The position numbers and the translations under genes were made by a program. The notes beneath the pieces were generated by a model that was not told the origin of the DNA, did not search any database, and was given only the letters and a program-made list of their open reading frames with translations. A stretch of DNA of 64,000 bases, from positions 1 through 64,000 of the forward strand of contig CAZCCZ010000002.1 in NCBI GenBank assembly GCA_964497495.1. Reading direction: 5' to 3'. Origin of the DNA: CAXXOK01 sp964497495. GTDB taxonomy: Bacteria > Bacillota > Clostridia > Christensenellales > Aristaeellaceae. Positions 15,615 through 23,493 of this stretch are shown here, one piece after another. Each line of letters opens with the position of its first letter. The first letter of the stretch is position 1.

Positions 15615-17129
15615 CTATTTGATTGCAGCACGCATGATCGCTTCTTCCGACATTTCGTTTCTGCAGAATTCGCCCGTGATCTTACCGCTGCTGATCACCA
15701 GAACGCGGTCGCTGATAGCGAGAAGCTCCGGCATGTCTGAGGAGACCATGACGACGGAGATGCCGCCGGTCGTCAGTTCGCCCAGCAGGGAATAGATTTC
15801 CGCTTTGGCGCCGACGTCCACGCCCTTGGTGGGCTCGTCGATGAACAGGATCTTCGGCGCGTTGACAAGCCACTTCGACAGGACGACCTTTTGCTGGTTG
15901 CCGCCGGATAGCGTGTTGATTTTCGTGTGGATGCTGGGCGCTTTGATCCGCATTTTCTCGAACATGCCCTGCCCGAGCCGGTTTTCTTCCTTCGCGTCGA
16001 TAAACGGCCCTTTGGTCGGGAGCTTATCCAGACTGGCCAGGTACATGTTGTCCCGGATCGAGAGCATCCATACGAAACCGTTGCGTTTGCGCTCCTCCGT
16101 CACGTACCCGATGCCCGCCCGGATGGCGTCGGCGGGGGAATGAATTTGAACCTCCTTGCCTTCGATCCATACGCGCTTTTGAACGCCTTTGAAATACTGG
16201 CCGAAGATCGCGCCCAGGGTTTCGCTGCGCCCGGCGCCCACCAGGCCGCCGATGCCCAGAATTTCGCCTTTGCGCAGGGAAAAGGATATATCGTCTACGA
16301 TGTTCCGGTTTTCGATGGTCGGGTGTGGAACGCTCAAGTGCTCCACGCGAAGCACTTCCCCGCCGATTTCGACGTTCGCCTTCGGGTACAGGTTGCTGAT
16401 CTTCCGGCCGACCATCTGCTCGATCAGCACGTTCTCGTCGACCGCGGAGGTTTCGTGGCACGCGATCGTTTTGCCGTCGCGCAGCACCAGCACGCGGTCG
16501 CAGATGCGGTAAATTTCCTCCAGCTTATGGGAAATATAGATGCAGGATACGCCTTTCTTCTTCAGGTCCGTCAGCACGCTCATCAGCTGGTCTACTTCCG
16601 TATTGGTAAGCGCCGAGGTCGGCTCGTCCAGCACCAGAATCTTCGGGTCCTTCCCGCAGGCCCGCATCAGGGCGAGCATCTGCATCTGCCCGCTGTTCAG
16701 CTTGGCGATCCGCTCCGTCGGTTTCGCCTGAATGCCCACGTATTCCAGTATTTTTTTGCTCTGCGCGTAGAGCTTCCGGTAATCCACCAGTCCGTTGCGG
16801 CCCGGCAGGTTGCCCAGGAAAAGGTTCTCGGCGATGCTGGAGCCCAACACCATATTGATTTCCTGATAGACCATTTCGATGCCGCATTTCTGCGCCACGG
16901 AAACGTCCGTGAGCCTCACGGGTTTGCCGTCGTAAAGAATCTGCCCCTCGTAGCTGCCGTACGGATACGTACCGCTCAGGATTTTCATCAGCGTGGATTT
17001 GCCCGCGCCGTTTTCCCCGCAGATTCCGAGAATTTCACCTTTTTTCAGCTGTAAGGTTACGTCGCTCAGCGCCAGGACGCCGGGGAAGCGTTTGGTGACG
17101 TTTTTCATTTCCAGCACGTACTCGGCCAT
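15615..17129 (-). CDS. Sugar ABC transporter ATP-binding protein, RbsA/XylG type (two NBDs)
   Basis: A 504-residue fused double ATPase that energises a CUT2 monosaccharide importer. The first nucleotide-binding domain has Walker A GENGAGKST, a family-typical weak signature LNSGQMQML and Walker B KILVLDEPTSAL. The second has the degenerate Walker A GLVGAGRSE usual in RbsA proteins, signature LSGGNQQKV and Walker B ILFIDEPTKGVD. Start at 17129 (MAEYVLEMKN) follows GGGGGTG; the GTG three codons upstream is less likely. It lies between the permease and the hydrolase gene with short gaps, in one operon. The likely substrate is a monosaccharide such as ribose, xylose or galactose, which cannot be decided here. 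Confidence 0.95.
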   Translation of the reverse strand: MAEYVLEMKNVTKRFPGVLALSDVTLQLKKGEILGICGENGAGKSTLMKILSGTYPYGSYEGQILYDGKPVRLTDVSVAQKCGIEMVYQEINMVLGSSIAENLFLGNLPGRNGLVDYRKLYAQSKKILEYVGIQAKPTERIAKLNSGQMQMLALMRACGKDPKILVLDEPTSALTNTEVDQLMSVLTDLKKKGVSCIYISHKLEEIYRICDRVLVLRDGKTIACHETSAVDENVLIEQMVGRKISNLYPKANVEIGGEVLRVEHLSVPHPTIENRNIVDDISFSLRKGEILGIGGLVGAGRSETLGAIFGQYFKGVQKRVWIEGKEVQIHSPADAIRAGIGYVTEERKRNGFVWMLSIRDNMYLASLDKLPTKGPFIDAKEENRLGQGMFEKMRIKAPSIHTKINTLSGGNQQKVVLSKWLVNAPKILFIDEPTKGVDVGAKAEIYSLLGELTTGGISVVMVSSDMPELLAISDRVLVISSGKITGEFCRNEMSEEAIMRAAIK

Positions 17130-17144
17130 ACTTTTCACCCCCGC

Positions 17145-18107
17145 TTACGCCGCGCTGCTCAGCTTTTGACGATACTTGTCAATCGCGACGGAGATGAGCA
17201 GAATGACGCCGAATATCAGGTTCTGCCAAAAACTGTCCACGCGCACCAGAACCAGACCGTTGCTGATGACCGCCAGCAGGATACAGCCGAGAATGCTGCC
17301 GATAACGGAGCCGTTGCCGCCGAACATGCTGGTGCCGCCGATGATCACGGCTGCCATCACGGTCAGCTCCGAGCCGGAACCTGCCGTAGTTTGCGCGCTG
17401 GAGAAGCGGGACGCCATCACGATGCCTACCAGCGCCGCGAACACGGACACCAGGATGTGTATTTCCTTGCGCCGCTTATTCGTGGGGATGCCGGACAGGC
17501 GCGCCGTTTCCGCATTTCCGCCGACGGCGAAGAGGGAGCGCCCGTATTTTGTATAGGAAAGGACCATTTGAAACGCGGCGGCGATGACGAGAGCGATCAG
17601 AACCGTCAGGTAGATCTTTCCGAATAGTTTATACTGGCCCAAAACTTTAAAAGGCGCTGTCGCTCCGCTGATGGACAGGCCTTTCGTGGTGATCGACACG
17701 ATCCCGTTGACCGCGTATTGGATGCCGAGGGTCACGATCAGGGCGGGCAGTCCGCAATCGACGATGACCCACGCCTTGAAAACGCCCACGGCCAGACCGG
17801 AGCACAGGCCCAGAAGGATGCATACCAGCATCGGAAGCCCGGCTTTCATGGCGAACATGCACACGACGCCGCCGAGCGCCGTGACCGCGCCGATAGACAA
17901 GTCCATGTCCGCCGTGATCAGCAGCAGCGTAAGCGGCGCGCCCACGATCAGGTAGAAGCTCGCGGTCCTGAAAATATCCATCCAGTTGTCGAACGCCATA
18001 AAGCTCGGGTTGATCGCGGTCACGACGCCGCACATGATGATTAGGGGCAACAGAATGCCGATTTCATTCTTCGTCGCCAGTTTCTGGACCCATCTGCTCG
18101 TCTTCAT
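17145..18107 (-). CDS. Sugar ABC transporter permease, RbsC type
   Basis: A 320-residue BPD_transp_2 permease with eight to ten predicted helices, for example IGILLPLIIMCGVVTAINPS, and the hallmark segments NPSFMAFDNWMDIF, DLSIGAVTALGGVV and GGTSMFGGNGSVIGSILG. Those are the conserved cytoplasmic and pore motifs of ribose-type permeases. I start at 18107 (MKTSRWVQ) because AGGGTG lies upstream; the longer frame reads into the hairpin. It works with the ATPase downstream and the binding protein upstream. Confidence 0.94.
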   Translation of the reverse strand: MKTSRWVQKLATKNEIGILLPLIIMCGVVTAINPSFMAFDNWMDIFRTASFYLIVGAPLTLLLITADMDLSIGAVTALGGVVCMFAMKAGLPMLVCILLGLCSGLAVGVFKAWVIVDCGLPALIVTLGIQYAVNGIVSITTKGLSISGATAPFKVLGQYKLFGKIYLTVLIALVIAAAFQMVLSYTKYGRSLFAVGGNAETARLSGIPTNKRRKEIHILVSVFAALVGIVMASRFSSAQTTAGSGSELTVMAAVIIGGTSMFGGNGSVIGSILGCILLAVISNGLVLVRVDSFWQNLIFGVILLISVAIDKYRQKLSSAA

Positions 18108-18135
18108 GTTATTCACCCTGTTCGAAAATTGAATA

Positions 18136-18197
18136 GGATTGCCTCCTGCCGGCACACTTTGGATACCGTTCAAAATCTGCCGGGGAGGAGGCAATCC
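18136..18197 (-). repeat. Long intercistronic hairpin after the RbsB-type gene
   Basis: Arms at 18136-18154 and 18178-18197 pair over 18 positions (GGATTGCCTCCT...CCGGCA with a one-nt bulge region) around a 23-nt loop. It lies about 20 bp after the binding-protein stop and before the permease. Confidence 0.75.
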
Positions 18198-18218
18198 GCT
18201 ACGTCGGTTCTATGGCGC

Positions 18219-19193
18219 TTAGCGCAGCCCGCGCTGCGTGAGGATATCCAGATGCTCCTGAACGTTCTCCGGGTAGATCACGATGGTGCCGGAATCGTTA
18301 TCGAAGGCGGGCGGGTTGCCGTCTTTGATGGCCTTGATGAATTGCACGGCCTGGTAGCCCATCGTGTAGAAGTCCTGGGCGATCGTGCAGTCCAGCGCGC
18401 CGCTCGTAACGTAGTTCAGAATCTCCTCGGAATCGTCGATGCCGACCACGATCAGCTTATCGCTGAGGCCTTCGCTCTCCACGTAGTTCGCGATGCCCGG
18501 GCAGCCGTAGCCGTCCTGGGAAACCACCACGTTCAGGTCGGGATAGCTCTTGAGCAGCGCGGCCAGCTTGTCGGAGGCGACGGCGGCGTCGGAGTTGCAT
18601 TCTTCCTGAATCAGCGTGGCGTTCGGATACTCGGCCTGGATGGTTTCGCAGAAGGATTTGTACTGAAGGTTCTGCGTTTCGGTTTCCAGCGTGGTCTGGA
18701 TGTAGCAGGCGGTCACGTGGTCGAAAGCGCTGTATTTATCGGTCTTGAGCAGGGAAAGAACGGTCTGCGCCTGGGTGACGCCCATGTTCACCGGGTCGGT
18801 GCCGATCCAGCAATCCTGCAGGTCTTTATTGGTGTAGGTGTTGCAGGTGACCACGGGAATACCGGCCGTTTTCGCCTTGGAAAGAACGTCCGTGGCCTGC
18901 TCCGCGTCCAAAATGACGGTGATGATGCCGTCCGCCTTGTTGGTCACGGCGGTGTCGAGCAGGTTGATGACGCCCGCGGTGTCGTTCGGCGTCGTCGGGG
19001 ATACGTACTGGCCGGTCCAGCCCAGTTCTTTCAAAGCGTCCTCAAAGCCCTTCTGGGCGGAACCCCAGGCGACGCCGCCCGTGACGATGCTGACGAACAT
19101 CAGGTCCGGAGTTTCCTCCGCAAAAGCCGCGCCGACCGCGGAGAACGCCAGGGCAAATACAAGCAACAGACAAAGTAACCATTTCCCCTTCAT
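18219..19193 (-). CDS. Sugar-binding protein, RbsB type
   Basis: An extracytoplasmic receptor of 324 residues for the RbsABC-type importer. It has a signal peptide (MKGKWLLCLLLVFALAFS, cleavage AFA/EET) and no lipobox. The mature region is a periplasmic-binding-protein-like fold with LMFVSIVTGGVAWGSAQKG, NKADGIITVILDAEQA, AGIPVVTCNTYTN, VVSQDGYGCPGIANYV and VVGIDDSEEILNYV, the typical order of ribose/LacI-like binding domains. GGAGGGG precedes the ATG. It is divergent from the LacI regulator that probably controls it and shares an operator-rich intergenic region. Confidence 0.94.
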   Translation of the reverse strand: MKGKWLLCLLLVFALAFSAVGAAFAEETPDLMFVSIVTGGVAWGSAQKGFEDALKELGWTGQYVSPTTPNDTAGVINLLDTAVTNKADGIITVILDAEQATDVLSKAKTAGIPVVTCNTYTNKDLQDCWIGTDPVNMGVTQAQTVLSLLKTDKYSAFDHVTACYIQTTLETETQNLQYKSFCETIQAEYPNATLIQEECNSDAAVASDKLAALLKSYPDLNVVVSQDGYGCPGIANYVESEGLSDKLIVVGIDDSEEILNYVTSGALDCTIAQDFYTMGYQAVQFIKAIKDGNPPAFDNDSGTIVIYPENVQEHLDILTQRGLR

Positions 19194-19255
19194 AATTGAA
19201 TCCCCTCCATATGTACTTCGGTTGGCACGTTACCGGTCACGTGCTCATTGGCTGA

Positions 19256-19284
19256 ATCATACTCTATAGACCCCAAAATTGCAA
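19256..19284 (-). promoter_or_regulatory. Sigma-A promoter for the RbsB-type operon
   Basis: On the minus strand TTGCAA (-35, 19279-19284) and TATGAT (-10, 19256-19261) are separated by 17 bp, placing the transcription start about 70 bp upstream of the ATG. Confidence 0.7.
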
Positions 19285-19296
19285 TACAAGGGCGTA

Positions 19297-19345
19297 ATAT
19301 TTGTGCAAATATATCAATAATTAATCGGAATATTTGTTTACAAAT
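19297..19345. promoter_or_regulatory. Pair of palindromic candidate LacI-family operators
   Basis: ATATTTGTGCAAATAT (19297-19312) has 7-bp arms, and ATTTGTTTACAAAT (19332-19345) has 6-bp arms; both share ATTTG..CAAAT. They lie directly upstream of the -35 of the RbsB-type promoter. A related sequence GTAAACATATTTC recurs at about 19438-19450 in front of the LacI gene, consistent with autoregulation. Confidence 0.55.
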
Positions 19346-19395
19346 TAGTTAGCCGGCTCGCGGACGCTTCAAATATGTTCTCGTGACCATTTTCT

Positions 19396-19424
19396 TTGAC
19401 ACGCCGGTCGTAACATGATAATAT
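19396..19424 (+). promoter_or_regulatory. Sigma-A promoter for the LacI gene
   Basis: A perfect TTGACA (19396-19401) lies 17 bp from TAATAT (19419-19424); GATAAT two bases earlier is an alternative -10. The gene starts about 45 bp downstream. Confidence 0.65.
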
Positions 19425-19469
19425 ATGGCATAATGAAGTAAACATATTTCATGGGCGGGAGAGATACGG

Positions 19470-20501
19470 ATGGTCACTCAGAACGAGATCGCGAAAATGG
19501 CCGGGGTATCCAGAGCCACCGTTGAGCGCGTGCTCAGAAACCAGGGATACGTAAAAGAGGATACGCGCCTGCGCGTGATGGATATCGTGAACCGGATGAA
19601 CTACCGACCCAACCGCGCCGGCCAGATGCTGACCATCCCGCAGAAAAAGCTGACGATCGGCTGCATCATCATCAAGGCGGATAATCCCTTTTATCAGGAG
19701 CTGAACTGCGGCATTCAGCAGAAGGCGGAGGAGTTCCAGAGCTACGGCATCGAGGTCGTGGTGGAAAGCGTGGAGTTCCGGGCCGACAAACAGATTCGGG
19801 CCATCGAAAGGCTGATGGCCATGAACGTCAACGCGCTGGTAATCCAGCCGGCGTCCGAACCCACGATGGTGGAAGCGCTCACGAAGGTGGAACGGGCGAA
19901 CATTCCCATCGTGATGGTGAACACGGACTTGCGGGACTTCGTTTCCACCTTCTGTTACGTCGGCAACGATTTTTACCTGTGCGGGAAAACGGCCGCGAAC
20001 CTGATGGACATTTCCACCGGCGGGAAGTGCGCCATCGGGATTATCACCGGATTTTTCAACGCCAAGTCGCACGCGGACCGCATCGACGGGTTTCAGCACT
20101 ATCTGGCCGACAGGCCCGGCATGGTCGTCGCGGCGGTCGCGGAGAACCACGACGATGAGATGGAATCCTATTACGAGACGATGAAAATGCTCGCCGACCA
20201 TCCCGAGATCGACGCGGTGTTCCTGGTCGCGGGCGGCGTATACGGGGCCGGGAAGGCGATCCGCAAGATCCGGCAGGACGAGAACCGCGAGATCAAAGTG
20301 ATCTCGTTCGACGACGTCCCCACCACCAAGGACCTCGTACGGGACGGGGTCATCCTCGCCACGATCTGCCAGCAGCCCATCCGCCAGGGGCGCATGGCCC
20401 TGTCCGTGCTGTTTAATTACCTGCTGGACGGCAAAATGCCGGACAGCAACCGGCTGTATACGGACATACAGATCAAGCTGAAGGCGAACATCGACGCCTG
20501 A
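19470..20501 (+). CDS. LacI-family transcriptional regulator
   Basis: A 343-residue repressor or activator. The N-terminal helix-turn-helix reads QNEIAKMAGVSRATVERVL with the hinge region NYRPNRAGQML, followed by a ligand-binding domain of the RbsB type (TIGCIIIKADNPFYQELNCG, VNALVIQPASEP, KVISFDDVPTTKDLV). The binding domain resembles a sugar-binding receptor, so the effector is probably the sugar taken up by the divergent transporter. GGGAGAG precedes the ATG. The recognition helix has TVERV where classical LacI proteins have TVSRV, which suggests a different operator from typical CcpA-like sites. Confidence 0.94.
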   Translation: MVTQNEIAKMAGVSRATVERVLRNQGYVKEDTRLRVMDIVNRMNYRPNRAGQMLTIPQKKLTIGCIIIKADNPFYQELNCGIQQKAEEFQSYGIEVVVESVEFRADKQIRAIERLMAMNVNALVIQPASEPTMVEALTKVERANIPIVMVNTDLRDFVSTFCYVGNDFYLCGKTAANLMDISTGGKCAIGIITGFFNAKSHADRIDGFQHYLADRPGMVVAAVAENHDDEMESYYETMKMLADHPEIDAVFLVAGGVYGAGKAIRKIRQDENREIKVISFDDVPTTKDLVRDGVILATICQQPIRQGRMALSVLFNYLLDGKMPDSNRLYTDIQIKLKANIDA

Positions 20502-20538
20502 ACGGCGGAAACGGCATATGCCAAACGGACGATAACCG

Positions 20539-20579
20539 CGCGAAAAGCCCCGAACCTTTACGGTTCGGGGCTTTTCGCG
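20539..20579. terminator. Strong bidirectional terminator between two convergent LacI genes
   Basis: A perfect 18-bp stem (CGCGAAAAGCCCCGAACC and its complement) with a 5-nt loop; AAAA/TTTT runs inside the stem give each direction a U-rich arm. Confidence 0.85.
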
Positions 20580-20637
20580 TCGGCGCACGGGGCGGGAGGG
20601 TCGGCGGGCCCGCGAACGACACGCGGACTTCGCGGCC

Positions 20638-21666
20638 TTACCGCGGCGGGCCGTTCTCGTCTCCGGCCGGCCGCGGACGCTTCGCGGACGAAGCGCGCTC
20701 GATCAGTTTGGGTTTGACGACGATGTGCTCCAGCATGCCGCCGTTGATCATCCGGTTTAGCAGCATCGAGGCCTGGTATCCCTGCTCGCGGCGCGGTATG
20801 CAGATGGTGGTGAGCTCGGGCTGGATATACCGCGCCGCGGAAATGTCGTCGCAACTGATGATGGAAACGTCTTCGGGTATCCGCACGCCGCGATCCTTAA
20901 GCGCGCTGATGACGCCGATGGCCAGGCTGTCCATCAGGCAGAACACGGCGCCGGGAAGCGAGGTGCCCGCGTCCAGAATCTCGCTCATCTTCGCATAGCC
21001 GTTGATGCAATCCTCGTTGTTGGCTACCTCGAAGCGCGAGCAGCTGATTCTGGCCCGTAGGGATTTGACGGTGTCCGTAAACCCCTTCACGCGCAGCTCC
21101 CCGCCGGAGAACTGCGGCCCTATGATCATGACGGAACCGTATTTTTTTCGGACGCAGTATCGGGCGACCTGCACCCCCGCGTCGTAATTATCCACGACCA
21201 CGGAACCGCTGCGCTCGCAAATTTCCGCGCCCAGACACCGGACGACCGGGACGCCGTACGAGCAGGCCTCGTCTTCGAAAGCGGAGGTATACGCGAAGGT
21301 CGTGAACAGAATGACGCCGCAGGTGCGCCCGGATTGGATCATTTCCGTCAATATCCCGTAAGCGCTCGTGTCCCGCTGGGTAATCGTCATGAAGATCATG
21401 CCGATGCCGCAATCCGTTAGCCCTTCCTGAATGCCCTGCAGCACCGCCTGCTGAAACGAGCTGAATTCTCCGCTGGTCAGCACGATGGCGGGTTTCTGCG
21501 GGGCTTCCTGCCGCCTGCACGCCCTGGCGATATAGCCGAGCCTGCGCGCCGCGTCGAATATCCGCTTGCGCGTGTTCTCGGCGACGCGCAGCGGATCGCT
21601 GTAGGCGAGGGAAACGGTCGAAATGGATACGGCGGCTTCGCGGGCCACGTCTTTGATCGTTGTCAG
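20638..21666 (-). CDS. LacI-family regulator with apparent CTG start
   Basis: A 342-residue regulator divergent from the sulfatase operon. Starting at the first GTG (21648) would cut into the first DNA-binding helix (VAREAAVSISTVSLAYS), but the frame continues upstream as LTTIKDVAREAAV, the canonical LacI N-terminus. The only codon able to start there is CTG at 21666, and AAGGAGG lies 8 nt before it, ideal spacing. An in-frame TAA at 21700 excludes a longer protein. The ligand domain is clear (PAIVLTSGEFSSFQQ, GVILFTTFAYTSA, DVSIISCDDISAARYIQPEL). It probably controls the sulfatase/transport operon. The effector is unknown. Confidence 0.9.
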   Translation of the reverse strand: MTTIKDVAREAAVSISTVSLAYSDPLRVAENTRKRIFDAARRLGYIARACRRQEAPQKPAIVLTSGEFSSFQQAVLQGIQEGLTDCGIGMIFMTITQRDTSAYGILTEMIQSGRTCGVILFTTFAYTSAFEDEACSYGVPVVRCLGAEICERSGSVVVDNYDAGVQVARYCVRKKYGSVMIIGPQFSGGELRVKGFTDTVKSLRARISCSRFEVANNEDCINGYAKMSEILDAGTSLPGAVFCLMDSLAIGVISALKDRGVRIPEDVSIISCDDISAARYIQPELTTICIPRREQGYQASMLLNRMINGGMLEHIVVKPKLIERASSAKRPRPAGDENGPPR

Positions 21667-21722
21667 GAAGCAACCCTCCTTACGTACCTTCCGGCAGCCT
21701 TATAAACGACGTCTGTACCCGC

Positions 21723-21728
21723 ATTATA
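21723..21728 (-). promoter_or_regulatory. Likely -10 element of the CTG-start LacI gene
   Basis: A perfect TATAAT on the minus strand about 57 bp upstream of the CTG start; the -35 (TTTATC at 17 bp) is weak. Confidence 0.45.
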
Positions 21729-21848
21729 ACACGGAAATCTTTGGCGATAAAGCGGCGGCGCGCCGCGGCAGGCGTGCGATTTCGATTGTTTCGATAAAAA
21801 GTTGCCTTTATGATGAGTAAAGACGGAAAAGAAGAGAAGAGGGATTTC

Positions 21849-23378
21849 ATGCGAGCCGTCATGGTCATGTTCGATTCCCTGAACCGGCGCTACCTGCCCG
21901 CATACGGAGGCCGGGAGGCGCGGGACGTATACGCGCCCAACTTTACCAGGTTGGCGGAACACGCCGTTACCTTCGATAACAGCTATATCGGAAGCATGCC
22001 CTGCATCCCCGCTCGGCGCGAGATGCACACGGGCCGCCTGAATTTTCTGCATCGCAGCTGGGGGCCGCTGGAACCGTTCGACGATTCCGTGCCGGAACTG
22101 CTGGGTCGGGCGAACGTTTACACGCATCTGGTTTCGGACCATCAACATTACTGGGAGGACGGGGGCGCCACCTACCACCAGCGCTACTCCAGTTGGGAAT
22201 GCGTCCGCGGTCAGGAGGGCGACCACTGGAAGGCCGACATCGGGGACTGGCGCAGGTACCGCACGCAAAGCGACAACCCGCTTCACTGGTACGACGGCGT
22301 GAACCGCAGGTACATCAAGACTGCGCAGGACCAGCCGCAGACCCGCGTATTCGACCTCGGCCTGGAGTTCCTGTCCGCCAATCAGGCGGAGGACGACTGG
22401 TTTCTGCAAATCGAGTGCTTCGACCCGCACGAACCCTTCTTTACGATGAACGAATACCGGAACCTGTATACCCTGCGGGAGGCGGAGCGGTTTGACGACT
22501 GGCCTCCCTACGCGCCGGTGACGCAGGACGGGGACGCGGTCGAGCGCACGCGGCGCGAGTATATGGCGCTGCTGTCCATGTGCGACCACAGCCTGGGGCG
22601 CGTGCTGGATTTTATGGACGCCCACGATATGTGGAAGGACACGCTGCTGATCGTCAACACCGATCACGGTTACCTGCTGGGCGAGCACGGCTGGTGGGCC
22701 AAGATGCTGATGCCCTATTACAACGAGATCGCGCATACGCCCCTGTTCATCTGGGACCCCGTGGCAAACGTCCGCGGGGAAAGGCGAAACGCGCTCGTGC
22801 AAACCATCGACCTGCCCGCGACGCTTCTGGATTTTTTCGGCGTGCCGCTGCCCGGGGACATGCGCGGGTACCCGCTGCGGGAAACGATCCTGAACGACAC
22901 GCCGGTGCGGGAGGCCTGCCTGTTCGGGATGCACGCCGCGCAGATGAACGTTACGGACGGACGGTACGTGTACATGCTGGCGCCCGACACGGGCAAACCC
23001 GTTTACGAGTATACCCAGATGCCCACGCACATCCGAAGCCGTTTCAGCCCGGAGGAAATGCGCACGGCCGAAATGAGCGGGCCGTTCCCGTTCACCAAGG
23101 GCACGCCCGTCATGCGGATCCGGGCCGCGGAGAACGACCCCGCCGCCCACGCTTCGGCGGACAGCCTCGCCGCGGAGGGCTCCGCCGCCCGCGTAATCCG
23201 CGAACGCTACCGCCAGCGCGAACAGACGATGCTGTTCGACCTGCGGAATGATCCCGGGCAGGAACATCCGATCGGCGACCAGGCGGTGACGCAAAGAATG
23301 CGGACGCTGATGAAAACGCTGATGCGGGAGGAGGACGCGCCCGCGGAACTGTTCGATCGGTTTGGACTGAACGACTGA
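21849..23378 (+). CDS. Type I sulfatase (CxPxR, Cys-type)
   Basis: A sulfate-ester hydrolase of 509 residues. The start at 21849 is preferred because GAAGAGGG lies 5 nt upstream. The maturation motif CIPAR with Cys 52 within MPCIPARREMHTGR provides the residue converted to formylglycine. Metal and active-site segments include MFDSLNRRYLPAYGG near the N-terminus, TLLIVNTDHGYLLGEHGWW (Asp-His metal pair) and the Lys/His around KMLMPYYNEIAHTP. There is no signal peptide, so it acts inside the cell on an imported sulfated sugar. It is the first gene before a complete binding-protein/permease set on the same strand. The N-terminal DSLN motif differs from the TDQQR motif of the second sulfatase, so the two probably belong to different subfamilies. 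Confidence 0.93.
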   Translation: MRAVMVMFDSLNRRYLPAYGGREARDVYAPNFTRLAEHAVTFDNSYIGSMPCIPARREMHTGRLNFLHRSWGPLEPFDDSVPELLGRANVYTHLVSDHQHYWEDGGATYHQRYSSWECVRGQEGDHWKADIGDWRRYRTQSDNPLHWYDGVNRRYIKTAQDQPQTRVFDLGLEFLSANQAEDDWFLQIECFDPHEPFFTMNEYRNLYTLREAERFDDWPPYAPVTQDGDAVERTRREYMALLSMCDHSLGRVLDFMDAHDMWKDTLLIVNTDHGYLLGEHGWWAKMLMPYYNEIAHTPLFIWDPVANVRGERRNALVQTIDLPATLLDFFGVPLPGDMRGYPLRETILNDTPVREACLFGMHAAQMNVTDGRYVYMLAPDTGKPVYEYTQMPTHIRSRFSPEEMRTAEMSGPFPFTKGTPVMRIRAAENDPAAHASADSLAAEGSAARVIRERYRQREQTMLFDLRNDPGQEHPIGDQAVTQRMRTLMKTLMREEDAPAELFDRFGLND

Positions 23379-23395
23379 CGCCCGGATGCCGGGCG
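23379..23395 (+). repeat. Small hairpin after the sulfatase gene
   Basis: CGCCCGG / CCGGGCG with a 3-nt loop, immediately after the sulfatase stop and without a T-tract. It may be an attenuator before the binding-protein gene. Confidence 0.4.
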
Positions 23396-23459
23396 ATCGG
23401 CGGGAAGGGGGAATATCTGTTTTTCACGGAGAAGAACCTGCGGTTTCCTGTTTGCAAAA

Positions 23460-23468
23460 TGGTATGAT
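23460..23468 (+). promoter_or_regulatory. Extended -10 promoter of the binding-protein gene
   Basis: TGGTATGAT is an extended -10, 25 bp upstream of the ATG at 23494, giving the binding protein an internal promoter behind the sulfatase. The same nine bases occur at 30227-30235 before another binding-protein gene. Confidence 0.6.
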
Positions 23469-23493
23469 CACAGACGAGAGGAGAAATAACCTG

